Below are positions 1-7,187 of a DNA stretch of 11,410 nt, piece by piece. Position 1 is the first letter of the stretch. The number at the start of each line of letters is the position of its first letter. Location of the stretch: NCBI GenBank assembly GCA_030430725.1, contig JAUIKP010000055.1, positions 1 to 11,410 on the forward strand. The letters are read 5' to 3'. Both the position numbers and the translations under genes were made by a program. This DNA comes from Nitrospiria bacterium (lineage in GTDB: Bacteria > Nitrospirota > Nitrospiria > Nitrospirales > UBA8639). A model generated the notes under the pieces. The model was not told the origin of the DNA and did no database searches. It saw only the letters and a program-made list of their open reading frames with translations.

Positions 1-125
1 TTTGCTCCGCCATGCAATGGTGAAGGGCAAACAGGTGGGACTTGAGAGTGAGGCAACCGTTTCTGAGTGTGCCTTCCTTCTTCATCCAATCCCGACTGTC
101 ACGTCGTTCCACTCATCTCCACTTT

Positions 126-1217
126 TCACAATTGATTAAAATCCTGATATTTGTGGACGACGCTTACCACATCCCGTAGTTTCTTCATCTCCGGGGAGTT
201 ATCGTAGATCAGCCACAGTCGATCCTGGAGATTGCTAATAATTGCGACCGTTGGTCTATGGTGAATGGACCCAACCCCCCACACCACTTCCGTGAGCACA
301 GGGAATTCAATATCAGAAGAAGACCGAATTTTTGACGTCGCGTTGTTCAGATAATCCAGCAGAATCCTCATCACCTCCAGATCCCCTTCGGCTCGCAAAA
401 TTCGTCCCAATCCCTTGGCTGCCGCCGCTCGAATCGAGACCACTCTGTCCTGAGATTCGAACAGGTGTTGCAAGTGCGGAACCACCGGGAGACCAAGACC
501 GGAAATGGCAGCAATCGCTTGCTCCGGAGCCTTTCCCTGTTCAACCTCCCTCAGGAGATACGGAAGGGCTTCCGGGTCCGGAAACTGACGGAGCAAATCA
601 AGAATAATTAAATGACGGGTTTGGGAAGTCTCGGGGTTGGTCAGCACAGACACGAGTCGGTGCGTTTGCCCCCATTCACTAAGGAGCATAACCGGAAAAT
701 CAAATTGTTCAAGTTCCAGGGTGAGTTGCTCAAAAACAGCAGCTCCGGAGTCGGTGGCCTGTGCCTCTCGCAGAATCGGGGAATACTGGTCCATTGAGGG
801 GTGTACTTCTTTGTGCCAACTCAGGTCCTTCCCATCCAGGAGATAGGATAACTGACAGGCCGGACCATGCCAGAGTCGGTCAGGCGTATGGGCCAACTCA
901 TTATCTCCGCCATAGCGAGCGACACGTTGTTCGTGTTTACGCTCTTCACAAATCACGTGGAATTCCACATCATGTGGTTGAGTGCCATCCGTAACCACCT
1001 GAAATCCCAGCTCCTCGAATCGCCGCTGTACCACCCGGAGGATACGCTCAGGCGACACGAAACCCTTTTCAGTCAAGGCCAGGGCGGAAACCCGGATAAT
1101 TTGAATGCGGGAAAGTTGTGCTCTTTGTTCAGGAGTAAAAGAGGCACGGCGGGCCGAACTGTCCGTTGGAAAAACAAGCACCAGAAGGATAACGAGATGC
1201 ACCACTATTCCCATCAT
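126..1217 (-). CDS. Exported protein with HEAT-like C-terminal half
   Basis: A 363-residue protein of unknown function. The start is set by a strong GGGAGGAG six bases before the first of two consecutive ATGs; a TTG further upstream (1241) would lie ahead of that Shine-Dalgarno and is rejected. Residues 3-17 are hydrophobic and are followed by a plausible signal peptidase site near FPTDSSA, so the protein is probably exported. Residues 40-180 form an unrecognised domain with two cysteines (C90, C121) that could form a disulfide once outside the cytoplasm. Residues 185-290 are helical with paired-helix spacing typical of HEAT/PBS-lyase repeats (EALPYLLREVEQG, VSIRAAAAKGLGRIL), which usually bind proteins. 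It stands 237 bp downstream of the alcohol dehydrogenase gene, so it may have its own promoter. The HEAT call is moderately secure; the function is unknown. Confidence 0.75.
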   Translation of the reverse strand: MMGIVVHLVILLVLVFPTDSSARRASFTPEQRAQLSRIQIIRVSALALTEKGFVSPERILRVVQRRFEELGFQVVTDGTQPHDVEFHVICEERKHEQRVARYGGDNELAHTPDRLWHGPACQLSYLLDGKDLSWHKEVHPSMDQYSPILREAQATDSGAAVFEQLTLELEQFDFPVMLLSEWGQTHRLVSVLTNPETSQTRHLIILDLLRQFPDPEALPYLLREVEQGKAPEQAIAAISGLGLPVVPHLQHLFESQDRVVSIRAAAAKGLGRILRAEGDLEVMRILLDYLNNATSKIRSSSDIEFPVLTEVVWGVGSIHHRPTVAIISNLQDRLWLIYDNSPEMKKLRDVVSVVHKYQDFNQL

Positions 1218-1223
1218 GGCAAT

Positions 1224-1231
1224 CTCCTCCC
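1224..1231 (-). promoter_or_regulatory. Shine-Dalgarno that fixes the start of the HEAT-like gene
   Basis: On the minus strand GGGAGGAG sits six bases before the ATG at 1217. It overlaps the codons that a TTG start at 1241 would use, which argues that the ATG is the true start. Confidence 0.8.
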
Positions 1232-1252
1232 TTTTGAGCAAGAGTACCAGAG

Positions 1253-1284
1253 ATTAATGGAACCGCAACCCCCTTTTTTGTCAA
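1253..1284 (-). promoter_or_regulatory. Possible promoter of the HEAT-like gene
   Basis: On the minus strand a perfect TTGACA (1284-1279) is followed by ATTAAT (1258-1253). The spacing is 20 bp, longer than the usual 16-18, so this is only a candidate. It would give a leader of roughly 30 bases before the ATG at 1217. Confidence 0.25.
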
Positions 1285-1426
1285 AGGAGGAATTTTAAGA
1301 ACAAAGGCTGGTCATTCGCTCCCAATCCAAAGTTGCCCACAAGGGGCATGGGAATTGACAAATCCTCCTCTTCTCGCAACCGGCTCGGCTAGCCAAAGAG
1401 CTCCTTAGTGAGGGCGCGGGGGGGAA

Positions 1427-1462
1427 CCCATAACGCCTCCTGGAAACCCTCTCGTTATGTGG
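1427..1462 (-). terminator. Hairpin at the 3' end of the alcohol dehydrogenase gene
   Basis: CATAACG (1429-1435) and CGTTATG (1453-1459) form a perfect 7-bp stem, extended by two CC/GG pairs across a bulge. The stem overlaps the TAA stop of the dehydrogenase gene. No U-tract follows on the minus strand, so it could protect the mRNA end or be a weak terminator. Confidence 0.3.
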
Positions 1463-2510
1463 GCGTTTCGGTTAACGAGGCCAGATCAATGACAAAACGA
1501 AAACGAACGTCCCCCCGAATGACCCGTTCATAGGCGTCATTAATCTGTTTCATGGAAATGACCTCCACATCGGACGTAATCCTATGTTCCCCGCAAAAAT
1601 TCAGCATTTCCTGCGTCTCACGAATCCCGCCAATCAGGGAACCCACCAGACGCCGCCGCCGCATAATCAGCGAAAACGCCTCAACGGAAAGGGGTTCGCT
1701 CGGCGCACCGACAAGAATGTACGTTCCATCGGTTTTAAGCAACTCCAGATAGGCATTGAAATCATGGGTATCAGAAACCGTATCAATCACGAAATCAAAC
1801 TGACGGGCCAAACGCGAAAAGGTCCCTTCCTGGGATGTCGCCGCAAACTCTGCCGCCCCAAGACGCTTCGCTTCCGCCCGCTTATGGTCCGTTCGGCTAA
1901 AGACGGTGACCTCTGCCCCAAAGGCCTTCCCAAATTTGACAGCCATGTGACCAAGCCCGCCAAGTCCGACCACACCAAGCCTATGGCCTTTCCCCACACC
2001 CCACTGGCGCAAAGGAGAGTACGTGGTAATTCCGGCACACAACAGCGGGGCGGCACCTGCCGGCGAAAGAGAAGAAGGAATCTTGAGCACATACGATTCA
2101 TGCACCACGATGTCGCTGGAGTACCCCCCATAGTTGGGCTGACCATCTTTGTCGAGACCGTTATAGGTCATGATCATGCCCGCTTCACAATATTGCTCTA
2201 AACCTTTGATACAAGATGAACAGGTGCGGCATGCATCCACAAAACATCCGACCCCGACCGTTTCCCCTTCAGCCACTTTCCTCACATCGGCCCCCACCTT
2301 GATCACCGTCCCGACGACCTCATGCCCTGGGACCATAGGAAAAATGGATCCACCCCATTCGTCTCGCACCTGATGAATGTCCGAGTGGCAGATTCCGCAA
2401 TACTCGATCTTGATCAGGACGTCATTCGATCCGACCGGTCGCCGGTCAAAGCTGAACGGTTCGAGTAACGCCCCGGCATGCAACGCGGCGTAACCTCTGG
2501 TTGCTCCCAT
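1455..2510 (-). CDS. Zinc-dependent NAD(P) alcohol dehydrogenase, YahK/CAD type
   Basis: A 351-residue medium-chain alcohol dehydrogenase, a normal length for the family. The GroES-like N-terminal domain has the catalytic zinc site: C41-H42 in GICHSDIH, H63-E64 in PGHEVVG, and C158. The structural zinc loop has C94, C97, C100 and C108. The Rossmann fold begins at GLGGLGH (182-188). The end of its second strand reads FSRTDHK, with S/R/T and a nearby lysine, a pattern that in the cinnamyl alcohol dehydrogenase/YahK group goes with NADPH. It probably reduces aldehydes to alcohols in the cytoplasm; the substrate cannot be read from sequence. AAGGAG lies seven bases before the ATG. It starts 50 bp after the CBS-domain gene with no terminator between them, so the two are probably cotranscribed. 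Family assignment is secure; NADPH preference is inferred. Confidence 0.93.
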   Translation of the reverse strand: MGATRGYAALHAGALLEPFSFDRRPVGSNDVLIKIEYCGICHSDIHQVRDEWGGSIFPMVPGHEVVGTVIKVGADVRKVAEGETVGVGCFVDACRTCSSCIKGLEQYCEAGMIMTYNGLDKDGQPNYGGYSSDIVVHESYVLKIPSSLSPAGAAPLLCAGITTYSPLRQWGVGKGHRLGVVGLGGLGHMAVKFGKAFGAEVTVFSRTDHKRAEAKRLGAAEFAATSQEGTFSRLARQFDFVIDTVSDTHDFNAYLELLKTDGTYILVGAPSEPLSVEAFSLIMRRRRLVGSLIGGIRETQEMLNFCGEHRITSDVEVISMKQINDAYERVIRGDVRFRFVIDLASLTETPT

Positions 2511-2560
2511 GGGTGCACTCCTTAATGTGAAAAAATCAATCCGGCCATGAGTGAGAAGCC

Positions 2561-3409
2561 TTATGATTGCTGATTGAGATAGCGGGGGCGATCCCTGACG
2601 GAAATCATTCGCATCAGATCCCTTACAGACAAAATACCCACGATCGCATGATTTTCCGTAATGGGCAGATGCCGGATATTTTTTTCGGCCATGAGATCGC
2701 TGGCATCATGCACCGTCCGGTTGATATCAATATCGATCAGCGTGTGCGTCATGACCGAAGACACCCTGGTCTGAGCCAGATCCAGGTTCCGGGCCATACC
2801 TTTGTGGATCAGATCACGCTCCGTGACAATCCCCACCATTTCCCCGGCCTGCGTGACCATGAGAGCGCCAATCCGCTTATCGGTCATACGCTTGGCGACG
2901 GTGATGAGAGTGGCTTCCCGATCGATGGTTTCAATATCCCGCCGCATCAGCACACTGAGAGGCCGGTACACATCATCAAGGTCTCTGATCGGCCCTTTCT
3001 CCGCGTACACAAAATGCCTCACGAGGTCGCGAACGGAAATCATTCCAACAATCTTCTCCCCTTCTGTCACACAAAGGTGTCGAATGCCATGCTTCTCCAT
3101 GAAATGGCTGGCATCCAGCATCGTACGATCGGAGGGAATTGAGAGTAACGGGTTTGCTATAATCTGTCCCACGTGCGTTCCGGCCGCGGTCAGGTCTTTG
3201 GCCATCACTTGGCGAAGGAGATCGGTCTCTGAAATAAGCCCGATAATTTGTGAAGGGTGAGATTCCTGCCCGGCCGGATAGACCACGAGACTCCCAATCC
3301 GGCGTGCCGCCATGAGACTGGCGGCATTCACCGCAGAAGTGTCTTCGCGCACGCCTTCAAGATCACGCTGCATAAATTGCCCAATGGTTTCCTTGGAATC
3401 AACGCTCAT
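2561..3409 (-). CDS. Four-CBS-domain protein (two Bateman modules)
   Basis: A 282-residue protein made almost wholly of four CBS domains, at about residues 10-68, 80-135, 152-205 and 217-270. Each ends in the typical [S/T]x[R/T]D ligand motif: SETD (60-63), SVRD (125-128), TERD (196-199) and SVRD (261-264). CBS pairs (Bateman modules) bind adenine nucleotides such as AMP, ATP or SAM and sense energy or ionic state. No catalytic or transporter domain is attached, so it is probably a stand-alone regulator or ligand sensor in the cytoplasm. The first half resembles the second (IRHLCVTEGEKIVGMISVRD against IRHLPITENHAIVGILSVRD), showing internal duplication. AGGGAAGAG precedes the ATG and is partly pairable with an upstream CCCTT. 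The alcohol dehydrogenase gene follows 50 bp later. The domain call is secure; the partner is unknown. Confidence 0.92.
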   Translation of the reverse strand: MSVDSKETIGQFMQRDLEGVREDTSAVNAASLMAARRIGSLVVYPAGQESHPSQIIGLISETDLLRQVMAKDLTAAGTHVGQIIANPLLSIPSDRTMLDASHFMEKHGIRHLCVTEGEKIVGMISVRDLVRHFVYAEKGPIRDLDDVYRPLSVLMRRDIETIDREATLITVAKRMTDKRIGALMVTQAGEMVGIVTERDLIHKGMARNLDLAQTRVSSVMTHTLIDIDINRTVHDASDLMAEKNIRHLPITENHAIVGILSVRDLMRMISVRDRPRYLNQQS

Positions 3410-3493
3410 ACTCTTCCCTTTATCGTCAAGGGGTGAATATCGTCCATGCCGCTCATACCCATGCCATCCTGGTCTCCGACCTGAACATCCTGA

Positions 3494-3850
3494 TTACGTA
3501 CGCTCCTGTTCTTGAATAAATTGTCGCGCATTGGTGAGTTCCTCATACAGGCACAGTTGATTTTTCACTAAGAGATGCTCAATGGCAGCAATCCGGAACA
3601 TCACTTCAGGGAGCATAATATCGAGACGTTCAGTGAGAGACTCAATCGTTTTAGCCATGCCTCCCGGTGCACGGGAAGCACCCGCGCGTTGAGGCCGCGT
3701 GGGTTTCCTGGAGGCGGTCCCCTTTTTTCGAGTGGCGGTGCCTTTCTTAGAGGAGGCTGGTCCTTTTTTGCGAGAAGACGTCTGCTTTTGCTTGGCAGAA
3801 GGAGTGCGTTTGTTGGATGCTTGACGGATCGACTTCTTTCTTAAGGCCAT
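3494..3850 (-). CDS. Lys/Arg/Ser/Thr-rich histone-H1-like protein
   Basis: A 118-residue protein in two parts. Residues 1-63 are low-complexity and strongly basic, with near-repeats of an RKKGTA unit (around 27-48), like the tails of bacterial histone-H1-like or AlgP-type proteins; such tails usually bind nucleic acid. Residues 65-118 look like a folded helical part (IESLTERLDIML, VMFRIAAIEHLLV, LYEELTNARQFIQEQ) with one cysteine. The start is the ATG preceded by GGAGG five bases upstream; a start 14 codons earlier (3892) has no such site. It lies 171 bp after the PAS-like gene and 84 bp before the CBS gene on the same strand. DNA or RNA binding is inferred from composition only. The C-terminal helices remind me faintly of helices in nitrile hydratase subunits, which I cannot support further. 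Confidence 0.72.
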   Translation of the reverse strand: MALRKKSIRQASNKRTPSAKQKQTSSRKKGPASSKKGTATRKKGTASRKPTRPQRAGASRAPGGMAKTIESLTERLDIMLPEVMFRIAAIEHLLVKNQLCLYEELTNARQFIQEQERT

Positions 3851-4021
3851 ACTACCCTCCAATTGACCAAAAATAAATCTCCCAACGAACAACCGGTCAC
3901 AGAGATTTGCGTCCTTTTGTCCACGAATATGCTGAACGACTATACACCACCATGTCTGATTTTTTCGAGCACCCGGCTTTCATTCGCCAGGACGAAGAAG
4001 GCCCTGGCCTGTTCTACCTGG

Positions 4022-4576
4022 TCACTTCAGGTTTTTCAACTCCGTCTCGATCTTGACCTGACAATCGAGGCACAGCCCATGCTGCAAGCGTGGCACGACC
4101 CCACCCCCAAGAAGATCAAGACGGTTAACCGCCTCCTCCAACTCTACCCATTCATCGTTAGGAAGGCAGGCTTTGATACACCAACTACAGGTCGAGAGAA
4201 CCTGCTCCCCTCTCTGCACATCGGGATCGAGTAAGAGAACCGTATCTCGTGAGATCTGACGAATAAGGTGTGTCGAGAGCATGAGTTCATCTTCCTGGAG
4301 AGGAGAAACCGTGAGCTGAAAATACCGCCGGCACGCGGAGGAATCGCATCGAAACTTAAAGAGTGCGGCCTGATGTGTGGTACGAACAGCTTTAAAAATC
4401 AGCCCGTAGGTTTCGCTGAGATTTTCCCCCTCGATAAAATCCCAGAGGGACTTTCCAATGACATAGGCGCGATTCAAATGCCCCCCGGCATTTTGGCAGG
4501 CAAACTGTAACCATCCCTCATTGATAAACCGAATACGATCGGCTTTATCGATGCTATATTGAATCGACGTGGGCAT
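4022..4576 (-). CDS. PAS-like protein with C-terminal CxxC/CxxC module
   Basis: A 184-residue protein. Residues 8-105 read like a single PAS domain (IDKADRIRFINEGWLQFA, then GKSLWDFIEGE, ending in a FQLTVSPL strand). Residues 128-175 contain CSWCIKAC (C130, C133, C137), a W at 143 and HGLCLDC (C169, C172). This CSWC...W...LE...HG(I/L)C..C arrangement occurs at the C-terminus of many PAS sensor or response proteins and probably binds a metal or forms a redox pair. No kinase, GGDEF, helix-turn-helix or methyl-accepting domain is attached, so output must be through a partner. No signal peptide or membrane segment is seen; it is probably cytoplasmic. CCGGAGG lies six bases before the ATG. It is the first gene of the leftward set and has a good promoter at 4630-4658. 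Confidence 0.75.
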   Translation of the reverse strand: MPTSIQYSIDKADRIRFINEGWLQFACQNAGGHLNRAYVIGKSLWDFIEGENLSETYGLIFKAVRTTHQAALFKFRCDSSACRRYFQLTVSPLQEDELMLSTHLIRQISRDTVLLLDPDVQRGEQVLSTCSWCIKACLPNDEWVELEEAVNRLDLLGGGVVPRLQHGLCLDCQVKIETELKNLK

Positions 4577-4629
4577 GGTGGACCTCCGGCTTGGATAGGG
4601 CCTCCCACTACAATCGTGAAGGAGGAGCC

Positions 4630-4658
4630 ATCATACGCCAAATGGGAACGCAGTTCAA
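4630..4658 (-). promoter_or_regulatory. Sigma-70-type promoter for the PAS-like gene
   Basis: On the minus strand TTGAAC (4658-4653) and TATGAT (4635-4630) are separated by exactly 17 bp; the -10 matches consensus at five of six positions and the -35 at four. Transcription would start near 4623, giving a leader of about 47 bases. This is the best promoter I see in the window. Confidence 0.6.
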
Positions 4659-4818
4659 AACTGTCAGAGCGGACGAGGCCCAGGGGATTCAGGACGCTCA
4701 ACACCAGACCCATTCCGCCGTTCGTGTTCCTTTCTTCTGGAAGAGATTTATTCATTCTTGCTACAGTGCGGCAGTGCCTTTCCGCGATGTCCGTGTTCTT
4801 TGAATGAGGAGGAGCTGA

Positions 4819-5790
4819 ATGAAATATGTCCATCTTGGGCGATCCGGGTTGAAAGTCAGCCGGTTGTGTCTGGGCACCATGAATTTTGGCCCGGAAACCA
4901 CAGAAGCCGAAAGTGTCACAATCATGGATACCGCAGTGGAACTCGGCATTAATTTTTTCGATACCGCAAATGTGTATGGCTGGGAAGTGGGGGAAGGCAT
5001 TACCGAGCAGATCATCGGTCGTTGGTTTGCGCAAGGTGGCCACCGCCGGGAAAAAGTTGTCCTGGCCACCAAAGTGTTCGGGCGAATGGGAGACTGGCCC
5101 AACCAATCCCGTTTGTCCGCACTCCATATCAAGCGGGCCTGTGAAGCCAGTTTGCGCCGCCTCCAAACGGATTATATCGACCTCTATCAGATGCACCATG
5201 TTGACCGGCATTCGCCATGGGAGGAAATCTGGCAGGCCATGGAACAACTCATGCGCGAGGGGAAAATCTTATACGTGGGAAGCAGTAACTTTGCAGGATG
5301 GCATCTGGCGCAAGCGCAGGAAATGGCCAGACACCGGAATTTCCTGGGACTGGTGGCGGAACAGAGTTTGTATAACTTAAATGACCGCATGATTGAGCTG
5401 GAGGTCATTCCGGCCTGCGAGGCATACGGCATTGGTTTAATTCCCTGGAGTCCGGTCGCGCGCGGTCTCCTGGCCGGAGCCCTTGAACCCGCATCAAGCG
5501 GACGACGGGCCGATGAGGATCTGCGCAAGAACGTGGAAAAATTCCGACCGCGGTTGGAAGCCTACGAAACGCTATGCCGAGAGGTAGGCGAAACCCCGGC
5601 GCATATCGCCATGGCATGGCTTCTTCATCAACCAGCCGTCACGGCACCCATCATTGGTCCACGAACGTTGGACCAGTTACAGGGCGTCATGCGCACCTTC
5701 GACCTCACACTTTCTAAAGAGGTGTTGAAAAAATTGGATACCATCTTCCCCGGACCAGGAGGTCCCGCACCCGAAGCCTACGCCTGGTGA
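4819..5790 (+). CDS. Aldo/keto reductase
   Basis: A 323-residue NADPH-dependent aldo/keto reductase with a TIM-barrel fold, normal length for bacterial family members. The catalytic tetrad is visible as D48 and Y53 (FFDTANVYG), K85 (LATKVFG) and H126 (DLYQMHHVD). The strand motif GSSNF (154-158) and the cofactor site IGPRTLDQL (279-287) are intact. It probably reduces aldehydes or ketones to alcohols in the cytoplasm; the substrate is not predictable. The start is supported by AGGAGG six bases upstream. It is the first rightward gene and diverges from the PAS-like gene across 242 bp; I did not find a convincing promoter for it in that gap. A 257-codon open frame antisense to its 5' part is a shadow of its codon use. 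Confidence 0.95.
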   Translation: MKYVHLGRSGLKVSRLCLGTMNFGPETTEAESVTIMDTAVELGINFFDTANVYGWEVGEGITEQIIGRWFAQGGHRREKVVLATKVFGRMGDWPNQSRLSALHIKRACEASLRRLQTDYIDLYQMHHVDRHSPWEEIWQAMEQLMREGKILYVGSSNFAGWHLAQAQEMARHRNFLGLVAEQSLYNLNDRMIELEVIPACEAYGIGLIPWSPVARGLLAGALEPASSGRRADEDLRKNVEKFRPRLEAYETLCREVGETPAHIAMAWLLHQPAVTAPIIGPRTLDQLQGVMRTFDLTLSKEVLKKLDTIFPGPGGPAPEAYAW

Positions 5791-5814
5791 GAGCCCTCCA
5801 GGGGTGTCAAATAT

Positions 5815-5842
5815 TTGTAACTTGTGTAGAAAGGGATAAATT
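5815..5842 (+). promoter_or_regulatory. Weak promoter candidate
   Basis: TTGTAA (5815-5820), 16 bp, then TAAATT (5837-5842) in an AT-rich stretch of a 257-bp gap. It could drive the small exported protein gene at 6048, with a leader of about 200 bases. Confidence 0.25.
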
Positions 5843-5993
5843 ATCGACAAAAAATTGACGGGTGCGTTTTCCCCACACCGGCCTTACCACTCTTCAATAT
5901 CCTTACAACTCAAGAGGTTTTCTCTCCTGAATCACCACCAGCTATCCACGTCATCTTTGGCATACCAGTTGCTTGAATCCACAGTAAAGAAAG

Positions 5994-6013
5994 TCCACCC
6001 ACAACCAGGTGGA
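5994..6013 (+). other. Small hairpin in the leader of the exported-protein gene
   Basis: TCCACC (5994-5999) pairs perfectly with GGTGGA (6008-6013) around an 8-base loop, 20 bases before the AAGGAGG of the next gene. No U-tract follows, so it is not a standard terminator. Confidence 0.25.
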
Positions 6014-6047
6014 GTCGTGCTACGGGCTTTAAGCCAAGGAGGATGTC

Positions 6048-6452
6048 ATGCGAACGACCATCCCCATTCACGCACTCGCCATTGTTTTAGCCCTTATTTT
6101 CATGGGAGGAGAAATCGTCACCGCGGAAATGCCGCCACCCGAACCGGATGAGACATACTTGGTCGACGAAGATATCAATATTGTCACCGGCCTCTACATT
6201 CGAGAATATTCCCTCCGCAAAGACGGCATTGTGGACTACAAAACCGCCCGTCAAATCCTCATCTCTGAATATAATGAACATTGGAATTCGGTGGTCGAAA
6301 CCAAAGAATGGCCGTTATTCTACTGGCATGATGTCAACCGGGACGGACATTGGACCATGTATGTCGACCGAAAGCTCAAAGGCTGCACCTGCGATATCGT
6401 CCCCTACGAAGTGAAGACGGAGGAGGCGACGGCACAAAAAGATCCTTTTTAA
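6048..6452 (+). CDS. Small exported protein with a DxNxDG loop
   Basis: A 134-residue protein I do not recognise by family. Residues 4-20 are hydrophobic after an initial Arg and are followed by a likely signal peptidase I site (IVTA before E27), so the mature protein is about 108 residues and exported. The mature part is acidic and aromatic. It contains HDVNRDGHW (94-102), whose D95-N97-D99-G100 spacing resembles a calcium-binding EF-hand or dockerin loop, and a CTC pair (C113, C115) that could be a disulfide or metal site. The middle part (DYKTARQILISEY) looks helical. AAGGAGG lies five bases before the ATG. It stands alone, 257 bp after the aldo/keto reductase. Export is moderately sure; calcium binding is a guess. 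Confidence 0.75.
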   Translation: MRTTIPIHALAIVLALIFMGGEIVTAEMPPPEPDETYLVDEDINIVTGLYIREYSLRKDGIVDYKTARQILISEYNEHWNSVVETKEWPLFYWHDVNRDGHWTMYVDRKLKGCTCDIVPYEVKTEEATAQKDPF

Positions 6453-6803
6453 CGAGCAGGGTGTTGCAAACCGCAAAATTCGTCTAAGAGCATACAGAGA
6501 AGTACGTGAGCGCGGCCAAGTGGCGAGAACACCGCTGACGGAATTTTTTCTCCAGCCTGCTGGACACTTCTACAACTCGACCCGACAAAATTTCCGCATC
6601 GAAAGACCGGAAGCCACGGCATCTCACCCACTCCGGAGAATCGCCACGGCTCCTGCCGTCTTGCCCACCAACGGAATCGGCCGAAGCCGGTTGACCGATG
6701 CTTGAATTCCCTTGTGGCGGAGTACACTCTCGGTCGGGTTTCTTGCTAATCTAGAAAAAATTGTTCATCCGGTTCTACAGGGTATCAAGGAAAGGAGACA
6801 GGC
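6453..6803. other. Intergenic gap, no gene recognised
   Basis: This 351-bp stretch holds open frames on both strands (about 6520-6705 plus and 6449-6727 minus). Neither has a Shine-Dalgarno or a recognisable protein pattern, and both are rich in Arg, Pro and Ser as expected of untranslated DNA. I see no clear terminator. An AT-rich patch at about 6740-6765 may be part of a promoter for the next gene. Confidence 0.5.
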
Positions 6804-7067
6804 ATGGGACATTCATTCGAACAGCTTCAAAAAATTGCCGATGATCTGAAACGGCAGCGTGACGAACTTCAGGTGAAACTCCACCTGGCCCAAGCGGATG
6901 CCCGCGATGAATGGGCGAAACTGGAAACCCGGTGGGAAGACGTCAAGACCAAGATGGAAGCGGTCCGAAAGGAAGCCAGTCACACAACCGAGTCCGTCTC
7001 CTCCGGGTTGGGACTGGTTTTGGACGAACTGAAAAAAGGCTACGACAACATCCGCAAGACCTTGTAA
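6804..7067 (+). CDS. Coiled-coil protein, sll1863 stress-response type
   Basis: An 87-residue, highly charged, all-helical protein. Residues 4-58 form an almost unbroken coiled coil (EQLQKIADDLKRQRDELQ, then DEWAKLETRWEDVKTKM), followed by a Ser/Gly-rich turn and an amphipathic tail ending LDELKKGYDNIRKTL. This order, a heptad region with A-x-A-D-A before an aromatic heptad and a closing xELKxGxxxxxxxL helix, matches the small stress-response proteins called sll1863 type, to the best of my recognition. There is no signal peptide or membrane span, so it is probably cytoplasmic. AAAGGAG lies six bases before the ATG. It lies 120 bp before deoC with no evident link. A generic structural coiled-coil protein is the alternative. 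Confidence 0.72.
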   Translation: MGHSFEQLQKIADDLKRQRDELQVKLHLAQADARDEWAKLETRWEDVKTKMEAVRKEASHTTESVSSGLGLVLDELKKGYDNIRKTL

Positions 7068-7187
7068 TCCGTGCCCTGTTAGTGCATGTTCGTGGTCTGA
7101 TTTAGGTACCGATACGACACGGTCAGGTCATACGAATTCTCGGAGGGGACACCCTAACCTCTCGCAACCCGCATCGGATCCTGCAGA

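Noticed and set aside
2..139. Frame open from the window edge that could be the tail of a rightward gene ending at 139
   Set aside because: Forty-odd open codons are expected by chance, and the peptide has no recognisable features; it would overlap the end of the HEAT-like gene.
1282..1298. Strong plus-strand AAAGGAGG sequence
   Set aside because: No start codon follows at a usable distance; on the minus strand the same bases are upstream of the HEAT-like gene.
1584..2201. 205-codon open frame on the plus strand inside the alcohol dehydrogenase gene
   Set aside because: The opposite strand encodes all the dehydrogenase motifs; this frame is Arg/Pro/His rich without any recognisable domain.
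2567..3142. 191-codon open frame on the plus strand inside the CBS gene
   Set aside because: It is antisense to four intact CBS domains, and it has no plausible start signal.
3986..4008. GCCAGG/CCTGGC hairpin after the PAS-like gene as a terminator
   Set aside because: Six-base stem with an 11-base loop and no U-tract on the minus strand; too weak to call.
4474..5247. 257-codon open frame on the minus strand, antisense to the aldo/keto reductase gene
   Set aside because: It overlaps a clear aldo/keto reductase and the PAS gene start and its promoter, has no ribosome site, and shows no family pattern.
6449..6727. 92-codon minus-strand frame in the 351-bp gap
   Set aside because: Starts with a GTG without a ribosome site, and the peptide has no domain pattern.
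7104..7186. GGTACC, GAATTC, GGATCC and CTGCAG within about 80 bp, recalling a cloning polylinker
   Set aside because: Spacing and intervening sequence match no polylinker that I know, and the sites lie in otherwise natural intergenic DNA with deoC following; taken as coincidence.
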